The notes: a model not told the origin generated them from the sequence alone. Positions 1 through 6,101 are shown, counted from the first letter of the stretch. The stretch is DNA of 6,460 bases from Actinomycetospora sp. (GCA_025925615.1 JAICLN010000248.1:1-6460), one strand, 5' to 3'. Program-made: numbers and translations.

Positions 1-160
1 GGCCCTGCGCCGCGAGATGCGCGTCGCGGCGGGCGGCGGCCCGGGCGAGCAGTTCCTCGAGCCCGGGCCCGCGGGCGGCGAGCAGGGCGACGACGTCCTC
101 GACACCCGCGCCGGAGAGGTCGTCCGCCCCGGTCCGGGCGCCGACCAGGTGATCAGCCAC
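1..160 (-). CDS. N-terminus of a possible CofG/FbiC-type radical SAM enzyme (partial)
   Basis: A reading frame opens with GTG at 160 on the minus strand and stays open to the left edge, giving 53 residues. The GTG lies inside the end of the kinase gene, so the two genes overlap by 8 bases (153-160), which suggests translational coupling; there is no clear ribosome binding site of its own. Third codon positions are almost all G or C, as in the neighbouring real genes. Residues 20-50 (V-E-D-V-V-A-L-L-A-A-R-G, then L-E-E-L-L, then A-A-R-R-D-A-H-L) recall the helical leader before the radical SAM core of FbiC/CofG, the deazaflavin (FO) synthases of F420 biosynthesis. Related MqnC/MqnE or BioB-type leaders are alternatives. 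The diagnostic CX3CX2C cluster motif would lie outside the window. Coding is well supported; the family is an inference from remembered sequence patterns. Confidence 0.55.
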   Translation of the reverse strand, partial: MADHLVGARTGADDLSGAGVEDVVALLAARGPGLEELLARAAARRDAHLAAQG

Positions 161-1916
161 GGCCCGAACGTACGCCCGGGTCGGCGGGCACGGCCACGTC
201 CGCGATGTCCTCCCGGGCTGCGGCCCGCGGGAGCCGCACCGTCGCCGTCGTGCCCTCGCCGGGGGCGCTCTCGACGGTCACCGTGCCCGCCATCGCCTCG
301 ACCAGCCCGCGGACCAGCGCGAGCCCGAGGCCCGTACCGCCGGCGTCGTCGGCCGCGGCGCCGTCGAGCTGTGCGAAGGGCTCGAACAGCCGGTGCACCA
401 GCGCCGGCGGGATGCCAGGCCCGCCGTCGGAGACCGCCAGCACGACGCCGTCCGCGACCCGGGCCTCGACGCGCACCCAGCCGTCGACGTGGTTGTGGCG
501 CATCCCGTTGGTGACGAGGTTGATCAGTACCTGGCGGACCCGGCGGGGATCGGCGCACGCGGTGGGCCCACCCGCCGTCGGGAGGTCGGTGCCCATCCGG
601 ATACCCCGGCGGGCCGCGACCGGCTCGAGCAGCTCGAGCACCTCGTGCACCAGCGCCGCCAGGTCGACCGTCCCGGGCGCGAGCGGCAGCGCCCGCGCCT
701 CGAGCCGGGCGAGGTCGAGGACGTCGCCGACGAGGTCGAGCACGTGGCGGGCGGCGGCGTCGATGTGTCCGAGCGCCGCCTCGCGCCGGGTGGGCGGCAG
801 GTCGAGGGTGCCGAGCAGCTCCGAGAACCCGATGATCGCCTGCAGCGGCGTCCGCAGCTCGTGGCTCAGCGTGGAGAGCATCTCCGACTTGGCCCGGCTC
901 GCGTCCTCGGCGACGCGGGCGGCGAGCTCGGCCTCCCGGCGCGCGGCCCGGTCGCGCTGGGCCGCCTGGCGGGCGGTGACGTCGACGACGTTGAGGCTGA
1001 CGTACCGGCTGCTCCCGGCCCCGACGACGGAGGCGGTGAGCGCGGCCTGCACGGTCCGCCCGTCGCCGCGGACCAGGCACGCCTCGAGCGGCTCGCTGGG
1101 GGCCGTACCCGCCGCGAGCCCGCGCAGCAGCAGGCGGGCGCCCGCCCGGTCCTCCGGGCGCAGCACCGCCGCGAGGTCGCCGGCGAGCAGCTCCGTCGCG
1201 GGGTGGCCGACCATCGCGGCCAGCGCGTCGTTGACCTTGAGGAACCGCCCGCCGAGGTCGGTCAGCGCCATCCCGACGGCGTTGTCCTCGAAGGCCCGCC
1301 GGAACCGCTCCTCGCTCTCGGCGAGCGCGCCGTAGAGGCGGTCGTGCTCCAGGGCCACCGCGGCCAGGTCGGTGAAGCGGGCGACGAGGCGGCGTTCGCG
1401 CTCGTCGGGGCGGTGGGGGCGCGCGTGGTAGACCGCGAACGTGCCGAGCACGCCGTCGTGCCCGCGGATCGGGCTCGACCAGCACGACCCGAGCCCGTGC
1501 GGGAGCGCGACCGCCCGGTAGCGGTCCCACCGGGCGTCGTGGGCGATGTCCTCGGCGACCACGGCCTCGTCGCGGTAGGCGGCCGTGCCGCACGACCCGG
1601 CGTCGTCGCCGATCCGCAGCCCGTCGATCGCGGCGGAGTACGCGGCGGGCAGCGAGGGCGCGGCGCCGTGGTGCAGCGTCCCCCGGGCCGGGTCGAGGAC
1701 GAGCACCGAGCAGCGGCTGCCCGGGATCAGTTCCTCGAGCGCGAGCGTGACGGCCCCGAGCACCTCGCTGCGGTCGGCCCCGCCGGCCAGCAGCTCCAGC
1801 ACCCGGTGCTGGCGGTCGAGCAGGCCCGCGGTGTCGGTCGGGTCGAGCGCCGCGCGCTCCCCCTGAGGGGTCGAGCTCCGCTGCGCTGCGTCTCCCTGCC
1901 GCGCCCCGGCCGTCAC
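153..1916 (-). CDS. Soluble GAF-PAS sensor histidine kinase
   Basis: This 587-residue protein should autophosphorylate on histidine and pass the phosphate to the response regulator encoded just upstream. Domain order: GAF about 35-195, PAS about 200-320, a short coiled linker 320-345, HisKA dimerisation/phosphoacceptor 340-405 with S-H-E-L-R-T-P and His352, and HATPase 450-563. The ATPase has an N box (N466, N470), a G1 box D-G-G-P-G-I-P at 497-503, an F box F-E-P-F at 511-514 and a G2 box G-G-T-G-L-G-L at 526-532, so it looks active. No signal peptide or membrane helix is seen, so it is probably cytosolic and senses an internal ligand or redox state. The GAF carries C109 (G-S-C-G-T) and C145 (S-C-W-S), which are common in this GAF subgroup. 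The GTG start at 1916 overlaps the regulator's stop by 4 bases (GTGA). The ligand cannot be read from sequence. Confidence 0.9.
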   Translation of the reverse strand: MTAGARQGDAAQRSSTPQGERAALDPTDTAGLLDRQHRVLELLAGGADRSEVLGAVTLALEELIPGSRCSVLVLDPARGTLHHGAAPSLPAAYSAAIDGLRIGDDAGSCGTAAYRDEAVVAEDIAHDARWDRYRAVALPHGLGSCWSSPIRGHDGVLGTFAVYHARPHRPDERERRLVARFTDLAAVALEHDRLYGALAESEERFRRAFEDNAVGMALTDLGGRFLKVNDALAAMVGHPATELLAGDLAAVLRPEDRAGARLLLRGLAAGTAPSEPLEACLVRGDGRTVQAALTASVVGAGSSRYVSLNVVDVTARQAAQRDRAARREAELAARVAEDASRAKSEMLSTLSHELRTPLQAIIGFSELLGTLDLPPTRREAALGHIDAAARHVLDLVGDVLDLARLEARALPLAPGTVDLAALVHEVLELLEPVAARRGIRMGTDLPTAGGPTACADPRRVRQVLINLVTNGMRHNHVDGWVRVEARVADGVVLAVSDGGPGIPPALVHRLFEPFAQLDGAAADDAGGTGLGLALVRGLVEAMAGTVTVESAPGEGTTATVRLPRAAAREDIADVAVPADPGVRSGRG

Positions 1917-2611
1917 GGGTCGAGCTGGTAGCCCACCCCGCGCACCGTACGGATGCGCGGCCGGGCCGCCGGGTCGAGGCCGAGCTTGGCGCGCAGCCGG
2001 TGGACGTGCTCGGTGACCGTCGCCTCGCCCTGCCACCCCTCGCTGCGCCATACCTGCGCGAGCAGCTGGGCGCGGCTGAAGACCTGGCGCGGGTGGGCGA
2101 CGAGGAAGGCGAGCAGGTCGAACTCCCGGGCGGTGAGCTCGACGGGGTCGCCGTCGACGGTGACCTCCCGCGCCGCCGCGTCGAGCGCCAGGGGCCCGCA
2201 GATCACCGGCGGCCCGGTCGCCGCCGCCGGCCGCGCGCGGCGCAGGACGGAGCGGACCCGCGCGGCCAGCTCCCCGGGGGAGAACGGCTTGACGAGGTAG
2301 TCGTCGGCGCCGAGGTCGAGCCCGACGATGCGATCGGTCTCGCCGCTGCGTCCCGACAGCACGATCACCGGGAGCGCCTCGGTGGCCGGGGCGCCCCGGA
2401 CCCGGCGCAGCACGTCGAGGCCCCCGACGCCGGGCATGGTGAGGTCGAGCACGACGAGGTCCGGCGGGTCGGCATCGATCGCCGTGAGCGCCTCGTTGCC
2501 GTCGCCGGCCTGGGCGACCGTGAACCCGTCGGACTCCAGCTGCCACGACGCGAGCGTGCGCACGGCCTCGTCGTCGTCGACGACGAGCACGAGCGGCGTG
2601 CTCGGGTCCAC
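1913..2611 (-). CDS. OmpR-family response regulator
   Basis: This 232-residue DNA-binding regulator is the partner of the kinase encoded immediately downstream. The receiver domain (about 6-125) has the acidic pair D12/D13, the phosphoacceptor D56 (V-L-D-L-T-M-P), the switch S86 (V-L-S-G-R) and K108 (L-V-K-P-F), so all key residues are present. The winged-helix effector domain (about 135-232) shows L-T-A-R-E-F-D-L-L, the recognition-helix region T-E-H-V-H-R-L-R-A-K-L and the final hairpin R-T-V-R-G-V-G-Y. Length is normal for the family. I chose the GTG at 2611 because a purine-rich GGAGG lies 8 bases upstream and the receiver begins right after it. An in-frame GTG 21 bases further up is possible but has no comparable ribosome site. 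It starts the operon and faces the divergent oxidoreductase gene across a 282-base gap with repeated CGTTG boxes that may be its own targets. Confidence 0.93.
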   Translation of the reverse strand: MDPSTPLVLVVDDDEAVRTLASWQLESDGFTVAQAGDGNEALTAIDADPPDLVVLDLTMPGVGGLDVLRRVRGAPATEALPVIVLSGRSGETDRIVGLDLGADDYLVKPFSPGELAARVRSVLRRARPAAATGPPVICGPLALDAAAREVTVDGDPVELTAREFDLLAFLVAHPRQVFSRAQLLAQVWRSEGWQGEATVTEHVHRLRAKLGLDPAARPRIRTVRGVGYQLDP

Positions 2612-2616
2612 GTCGA

Positions 2617-2626
2617 CCCCCTCCCC
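2617..2626 (-). promoter_or_regulatory. Ribosome binding site of the response regulator
   Basis: On the minus strand the ten bases read GGGGAGGGGG, with the GGAGG core at 2624-2620 placed 8 bases before the GTG at 2611. This spacing decides the start in favour of this GTG over the in-frame GTG at 2632. Confidence 0.7.
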
Positions 2627-2641
2627 GATCACCTCGCGCGA

Positions 2642-2670
2642 ATGGTGCCCAGGTCGTGCCGGGCCCACAA
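2642..2670 (-). promoter_or_regulatory. Weak sigma70-like promoter candidate for the regulator-kinase operon
   Basis: On the minus strand TTGTGG (2670-2665) is followed after exactly 17 bases by CACCAT (2647-2642). The -35 is a fair match to TTGACA, while the -10 keeps only the A at position 2 and the A-T at positions 5-6. It lies 31 bases or more upstream of the regulator start and just downstream of the CGTTG repeats, a suitable place for activation by an OmpR-type protein. GC-rich actinobacterial promoters are hard to call by eye, so this is only a candidate. Confidence 0.22.
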
Positions 2671-2694
2671 GCCCACCCCACCGTCGACGCGATC

Positions 2695-2730
2695 CGTTGT
2701 GACGGCGTTGAGGAAACGTTGTCCGCGTTG
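2695..2730 (+). promoter_or_regulatory. Four CGTTG direct repeats, candidate OmpR-type operator
   Basis: CGTTG occurs at 2695, 2706, 2717 and 2726, so the steps are 11, 11 and 9 bases, about one DNA turn. The first and last copies extend to CGTTGTGA. OmpR-family regulators typically bind head-to-tail repeats about 11 bases apart (PhoP-type boxes in Streptomyces are an example). The array lies between the response regulator and the divergent oxidoreductase, 84-119 bases upstream of the regulator start and about 165-200 bases upstream of the oxidoreductase ATG. Binding by the encoded regulator is inferred. Confidence 0.5.
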
Positions 2731-2744
2731 TGAGGCGCATCACC
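2729..2744 (+). promoter_or_regulatory. CRP/GlxR-like palindromic site
   Basis: The bases read TGTGA, six bases, then TCACC, matching the CRP-family consensus TGTGA-N6-TCACA at 9 of 10 defined positions. Actinobacterial Crp/GlxR proteins use this consensus. The site overlaps the last CGTTG repeat (2726-2730), so the two factors could compete. It is a single occurrence found by eye and could be chance. Confidence 0.4.
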
Positions 2745-2828
2745 CAAGGTGGTCGGGTGCTCGCAGCGACGCCCGCCCGTGCGCAGGACCCGTGTGTCCT
2801 CGTCCGGCTCTGGGAGGCTGCGGCGACC

Positions 2829-2854
2829 GGCGGAGCCCGTTGCGCCGCTCCGCC
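2829..2854 (+). promoter_or_regulatory. Inverted repeat in the leader of the oxidoreductase gene
   Basis: GGCGGAGC (2829-2836) and GCTCCGCC (2847-2854) form a perfect 8-bp stem with a 10-base loop that itself contains a further CGTTG (2838-2842). It lies 39 bases before the ATG of the oxidoreductase. It may be an operator or a transcript hairpin. The rest of the intergenic region from 2745 to 2828 shows no gene and no clear promoter, apart from a weak 5-bp AGGAC/GTCCT hairpin at 2785-2800. Confidence 0.3.
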
Positions 2855-2881
2855 CCCAGCACCGACCACGACCTCACGGTC

Positions 2882-2887
2882 AGGAGG
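2882..2887 (+). promoter_or_regulatory. Strong ribosome binding site of the oxidoreductase
   Basis: A perfect AGGAGG sits 6 bases before the ATG at 2894. It fixes the start of this gene and suggests efficient translation, in contrast to the transporter and nuclease genes downstream, which have no clear site. Confidence 0.85.
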
Positions 2888-2893
2888 CCCTAC

Positions 2894-3886
2894 ATGAAGC
2901 TCGCCCTCTACCTGCCGAACTTCCGGACCGAGATCACCGTCAAGGAGCTCGAGGACCTCACCGATCTCGCCGAGGAGCTCGACTTCGACTCGGTGTGGAC
3001 GCTCGACCGCATCGTCGTCCCGGAGGCCTCCGACCGGGAGCAGCTCCAGTACTCGTTCGGGATGATGGACGGGCTCCCCAACGCCCTCCCCGTCGCCTCC
3101 ACGGGCAACTGGCTCCAGGGCTTCCCGCTCATCCCGTGGCTCGCGGCGAAGACGTCGAAGGTGCGCATCGGGATGAGCATCATCGACACCCCGTTCCGGT
3201 CGCCGGGCGTCCTCGCGGCGGAGCTCGCCACGATCGACCACCTGTCGAACGGGCGGCTCAACGTCGGTCTCGGCTCCGGTTGGATGCCGGAGGAGTTCGC
3301 GGCAGCCAGCGCCTCGCACATCTTCCCGAAGCGCCACAAGCACGTCCGCGAGTCGATCGAGATCATGCAGGGCGTGTGGGCGAACGAGCACTTCGAGTTC
3401 CACGGCGAGTTCGCCGACTTCGACCCGTGCGGGTTCGGCGCGAAGCCGCTCCAGCAGCCCCGGCCGCCGATCTTCATGAGCGGCCTCAAGGACCCGCTGC
3501 GCTCGGCCCGGCGCATCACGAAGTACGACCTCGACGGCTGGATCGGCATCCAGGACTCGCCCGAGGGTCTCTCGAAGTGGCTCACGGCCATCGACCAGCA
3601 GTTCGAGGAGATCGGCAGCCCGAAGCGGTCGAAGGACCTCGAGATCTGCAGCATGATCTGGACGGTCATCACCGACGAGGAGGTCGACCAGACCGTCAAC
3701 GGCGTCGCGTCCAACCTGCTGGTGGGCACCGCCGGGCAGCTCACCGACCGGCTCAAGGCCTACAAGGAGGCCGGCATGACGATGCCCCTCATCTGGCCGC
3801 CGTTCACCGACGTGCCGACGTCGAAGACGATGGACGACCTCAAGCGGATCAAGGAGGAGATCATGCCGAAGGTCGAAGCGTCCTGA
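2894..3886 (+). CDS. LLM-class (probably F420-dependent) flavin oxidoreductase
   Basis: This 330-residue protein belongs to the luciferase-like monooxygenase TIM-barrel superfamily, whose members use FMN or the deazaflavin F420 to reduce or oxidise varied substrates in the cytosol. Family signs in order: the N-terminal strand K-L-A-L-Y-L-P-N-F; L-A-E-E-L-D-F-D-S-V-W (26-35); K-T-S-K-V-R-I-G (86-93); R-S-P-G-V-L-A-A-E-L-A-T-I-D-H-L-S-N-G-R (102-121); then L-N-V-G-L-G-S-G-W (122-130), the most typical LLM stretch; and P-R-P-P-I-F-M-S-G (189-197). Residues 45-77 form a longer than usual insertion rich in M, G and P that may shape the substrate pocket. Length is normal for the family. The F420 preference is inferred from similarity to actinobacterial members and, weakly, from the possible deazaflavin-synthase gene at the left edge. 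The substrate is unknown. It is divergent from the two-component operon and followed by a hairpin. Confidence 0.9.
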   Translation: MKLALYLPNFRTEITVKELEDLTDLAEELDFDSVWTLDRIVVPEASDREQLQYSFGMMDGLPNALPVASTGNWLQGFPLIPWLAAKTSKVRIGMSIIDTPFRSPGVLAAELATIDHLSNGRLNVGLGSGWMPEEFAAASASHIFPKRHKHVRESIEIMQGVWANEHFEFHGEFADFDPCGFGAKPLQQPRPPIFMSGLKDPLRSARRITKYDLDGWIGIQDSPEGLSKWLTAIDQQFEEIGSPKRSKDLEICSMIWTVITDEEVDQTVNGVASNLLVGTAGQLTDRLKAYKEAGMTMPLIWPPFTDVPTSKTMDDLKRIKEEIMPKVEAS

Positions 3887-3903
3887 TCCTCCGCCGACCG
3901 CAC

Positions 3904-3940
3904 CCGGGCGGGCTGCCGCGTCTGCTGGCAGCCTGCCCGG
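3904..3940 (+). terminator. GC-rich hairpin after the oxidoreductase, abutting the transporter start
   Basis: A 14-base left arm (3904-3917, CCGGGCGGGCTGCC) pairs with the right arm (3927-3940) along its full length with one G-U wobble, around a 9-base loop. It begins 17 bases after the oxidoreductase stop. There is no T tract, as is common for actinobacterial intrinsic terminators. The stem ends on the base just before the transporter's ATG, so it occupies the place where a ribosome site should be. It could be a terminator, an attenuator, or a control hairpin for transporter translation. Confidence 0.65.
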
Positions 3941-5116
3941 ATGGTCCGGCTCCCCGACGTGCGCGGCCGGGCGCTCGCGGCGCTGTGCATCACCGAGATC
4001 GTGAGCTGGGGGACCCTCTACTACGCCTTCCCCGTCCTGCTCGGTCCCATCAGCGCGGACACCGGCTGGTCCACGACGGCGACCGTGAGCGCCTTCTCGA
4101 CGGGCGCCGTCGTCTCCGCGGGGAGCGGGATCGTCGTCGGACGGCTGATCGACGCCTACGGGCCGCGCCGGGTGATGACGACCGGATCGGCCGTCGGGGT
4201 GGCCGCGCTGCTCGCGGTGGCCGCGGCGCCGTCGCTGCCGTGGTTCTACCTCGCGTGGGCGCTCGCCGGGGTGGGGCAGGCCGCGACGTTCTACCCGCCG
4301 GCGTTCGCGGCGATCACCGGCTGGTACGGCGAGGAGCGACTGCGTCCGCTGACGGCGGTGACGCTGATCGCGGGGTTCGCGTCGACGGTGTTCGCGCCGG
4401 TCACGGCCGCCCTGGTCTCGCACCTGACGTGGCGGGGCAGCTACGTCGTCCTCGCCGTGGTCCTGGGCGTGGTGACGGTGCCGTTGCACCTGTTCCTGCT
4501 GACCCCGCCGTGGTCGCGGCCGTCGGGCTCCTCCGGTTCCGGGCCGGACGAGGCCGGGCGGGCCCGGTCGGTGGTGCGCTCGGCGCGGTTCGTGTTCCTC
4601 GCCGTGGTCATGACGGCGTCCGGGTTCGCCCTCTACGCGGCGACAATCAACCTCGTGCCGCTGCTCGTGGACCGCGGTGCGTCGCTCTCGACGGCGGCGC
4701 TCGGGCTCGGCCTGATCGGAGTCGGTCAGGTGGCGGGCCGGCTGGTGTTCGCGCGGCTGTCCCGGATGACCTCGCCCGGGGGGCGGGTGACCGTGGTGGT
4801 GGTCGTCGGCGGGGTGTGCGTGATCGCCCTCGGGCTGCTGCCGGGGCCGGTGGGGCTGCTCGTGGCGGTGGCGATCGCGGCGGGTGCGGCCCGGGGTCTG
4901 CACACGCTGCTCCAGGCGTCGGCGGTGTCCGACCGGTGGGGGCTCGGGTCGTTCGGGCGGATCAACGGGGTGTTCTCGGCCCCGCTGACGGTGGCCGTGG
5001 CGCTCGCCCCGGCGGGTGGGGTGGTGCTGGCGGGCCTGGTGGGCGGGTTCGGGACCGCGTTCGTGGTGCTCGGGGCGGTCGCGGTGGTGGCCGGGGTGGT
5101 GGCGGTGCGGCTGTAA
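3941..5116 (+). CDS. MFS transporter
   Basis: This 391-residue integral membrane protein has the hydrophobic pattern of a 12-helix major facilitator, with helices roughly at 10-32, 49-68, 80-96, 101-123, 135-158, 166-188, 214-238, 251-270, 283-300, 304-325, 343-365 and 368-390. The loop between helices 2 and 3 has the MFS motif A in the form G-R-L-I-D-A-Y-G-P-R-R (67-77). A hydrophilic central loop (189-212, rich in S, G, P and R) separates the two halves. The N-terminal V-S-W-G-T-L-Y-Y-A-F-P-V-L (21-33) recalls the monocarboxylate/oxalate-formate-like MFS branch; the substrate is unknown. ATG at 3941 is the first possible start after the preceding stop, but it has no ribosome site because a hairpin fills the upstream bases. 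GTG at 3959 is an alternative, and leaderless translation is possible. It lies in the same frame as the oxidoreductase, 54 bases after its stop. Confidence 0.9.
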   Translation: MVRLPDVRGRALAALCITEIVSWGTLYYAFPVLLGPISADTGWSTTATVSAFSTGAVVSAGSGIVVGRLIDAYGPRRVMTTGSAVGVAALLAVAAAPSLPWFYLAWALAGVGQAATFYPPAFAAITGWYGEERLRPLTAVTLIAGFASTVFAPVTAALVSHLTWRGSYVVLAVVLGVVTVPLHLFLLTPPWSRPSGSSGSGPDEAGRARSVVRSARFVFLAVVMTASGFALYAATINLVPLLVDRGASLSTAALGLGLIGVGQVAGRLVFARLSRMTSPGGRVTVVVVVGGVCVIALGLLPGPVGLLVAVAIAAGAARGLHTLLQASAVSDRWGLGSFGRINGVFSAPLTVAVALAPAGGVVLAGLVGGFGTAFVVLGAVAVVAGVVAVRL

Positions 5117-5127
5117 GCCTCTGGCCC

Positions 5128-5179
5128 CGCCGAGTGGACTCCCGCGGTTGCCGCGGGAGCCGTGCAGGTCCACTCGGCG
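5128..5179 (+). repeat. Palindromic element, copy 1 (upstream of the nuclease gene)
   Basis: A perfect 12-bp inverted repeat (CGCCGAGTGGAC at 5128-5139, GTCCACTCGGCG at 5168-5179) encloses 28 bases. Inside is a second perfect 8-bp stem, TCCCGCGG/CCGCGGGA (5140-5147 and 5151-5158), with a 3-base loop. The remaining nine inner bases (5159-5167) are unpaired, so the structure is asymmetric. It begins 11 bases after the transporter stop and could also end that transcript. Its 48-base core (5130-5177) has a second copy at 6102-6149 in the same orientation, agreeing at about 34 of 48 positions by my alignment, with the arms best kept. Confidence 0.85.
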
Positions 5180-5220
5180 ACGAGATGGATCCGTATCGGG
5201 CCGGGCGACGTCGACAGGAC

Positions 5221-6081
5221 ATGGAGACCTTCGACATCACCCGGCCCTTCCGCGGTTCCGATGCGGTCGCGGCGGGCCGGCTCACCCGCGGTGCGCTGCG
5301 CGGACCACGGTTCCGTCGCCTCGGCGCCGACACCTACGTCTCGGCCGCGGTCCCCGACGATCCCCGCCTCTCCGTCCACGCCGCCTGCGTACGGGCCGGG
5401 GCCGACGCCGTGGTCGTCGGCTGGTCAGCGTGTTTGTGGTGGAAGTGCGACATCGTGCCCTGGCCACCGCCGCCGGTGGAGCTGGCTGCGCCGGACCAGC
5501 GCCTGAGGTCCGCGCCCGGCCTCTGGGTGTGCCGGTCGCGGATCCGGGACGACGACGTCGTCGTGGAGGACGGCGTGCGGGTCACGACCACCCTGCGGAC
5601 CGCCTACGACCTCGTCGCCCGCAGCGACCTCGACACCGGCATCGTGGCGGCCGACGGGCTCGGCCACCTCGGGAAGTTCTCGGCAGCCGACCTCCTCGCG
5701 CTCGCCGAGGTCCTGGGGCCTCGCCGGGGGTGCCGGAAGGTCGCCGCGGTCGCCCGGCTCATGGACCCGAAGGCGGAGTCGCCCCAGGAGACGAGGGTGC
5801 GGTTGCGGCTCCTGCGCGCCGGGCTCCCGCAGCCCGTGACCCAGTTCGAGGTCTACGCCGGGCATCGCGAGGTTGCCCGCGTCGACTTCGCGTGGCCGGA
5901 GCACGAGCTCGCGCTCGAGTACGACGGCCAGGACCACACCCTGGAGGACCGGCGGGGCATTGACATCGACCGGATCGACGAACTCCGGCGGCTCGGCTGG
6001 ACGGTGATCGTGGTGACGAACCGGCAGTACCGCCGGCCCGGGTGGATCGAGGCACGGGTGCGCGAGGAGCTCGGCGTCTGA
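5221..6081 (+). CDS. AbiEi-like plus DUF559/Vsr-like PD-(D/E)XK nuclease
   Basis: This 286-residue protein has the two-part layout common in actinobacterial DUF559 proteins. The N-terminal region (about 8-45) looks like the winged-helix domain of AbiEi-type antitoxins (G-S-D-A-V-A-A-G-R-L-T-R, then F-R-R-L-G-A-D-T-Y-V). The middle (about 48-135) has the usual G-W-S-A and V-T-T-T-L-R-T-A-Y-D-L-V blocks. The C-terminal nuclease-like domain (about 187-283) carries E190 (S-P-Q-E-T-R), D222 (V-D-F-A-W-P), then E233-Y-D-G and H239, followed by L-G-W-T-V-I-V-V-T. These are the likely metal-binding residues; the usual K of E-X-K is replaced by D235. No cognate AbiEii toxin or methylase gene is adjacent, so it is an orphan. 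The start is uncertain: ATG 5221 gives the usual N-terminus, ATG 5185 would add 12 residues, and neither has a good ribosome site. Substrate and role are unknown. It is bracketed by two palindromic elements. Confidence 0.82.
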   Translation: METFDITRPFRGSDAVAAGRLTRGALRGPRFRRLGADTYVSAAVPDDPRLSVHAACVRAGADAVVVGWSACLWWKCDIVPWPPPPVELAAPDQRLRSAPGLWVCRSRIRDDDVVVEDGVRVTTTLRTAYDLVARSDLDTGIVAADGLGHLGKFSAADLLALAEVLGPRRGCRKVAAVARLMDPKAESPQETRVRLRLLRAGLPQPVTQFEVYAGHREVARVDFAWPEHELALEYDGQDHTLEDRRGIDIDRIDELRRLGWTVIVVTNRQYRRPGWIEARVREELGV

Positions 6082-6101
6082 GCCGCCCCGACCCGACCCC
6101 T

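Noticed and set aside
393..1931. 512-codon plus-strand open frame across the kinase
   Set aside because: It is antisense to a well-supported GAF-PAS-HisKA-HATPase gene, has low-complexity R/G/P/A composition and no recognisable domain. Long antisense frames are expected at this GC content.
1917..2747. Minus-strand open frame continuing upstream of the kinase start, antiphase to the response regulator
   Set aside because: It is an arginine/glycine/proline-rich shadow of the regulator gene. Kinase homology begins only after the GTG at 1916, and the 4-base overlap supports that start.
2612..5173. Minus-strand open frame of about 850 codons upstream of the regulator start
   Set aside because: It runs antisense to the oxidoreductase and transporter genes, both with clear protein families, and its translation is mostly H/R/P/G/D repeats.
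2749..5184. Plus-strand frame upstream of the nuclease, overlapping the oxidoreductase and transporter in another frame
   Set aside because: The translation is low-complexity and shows no domain until the nuclease region; only the part from 5221 (or 5185) is a real gene.
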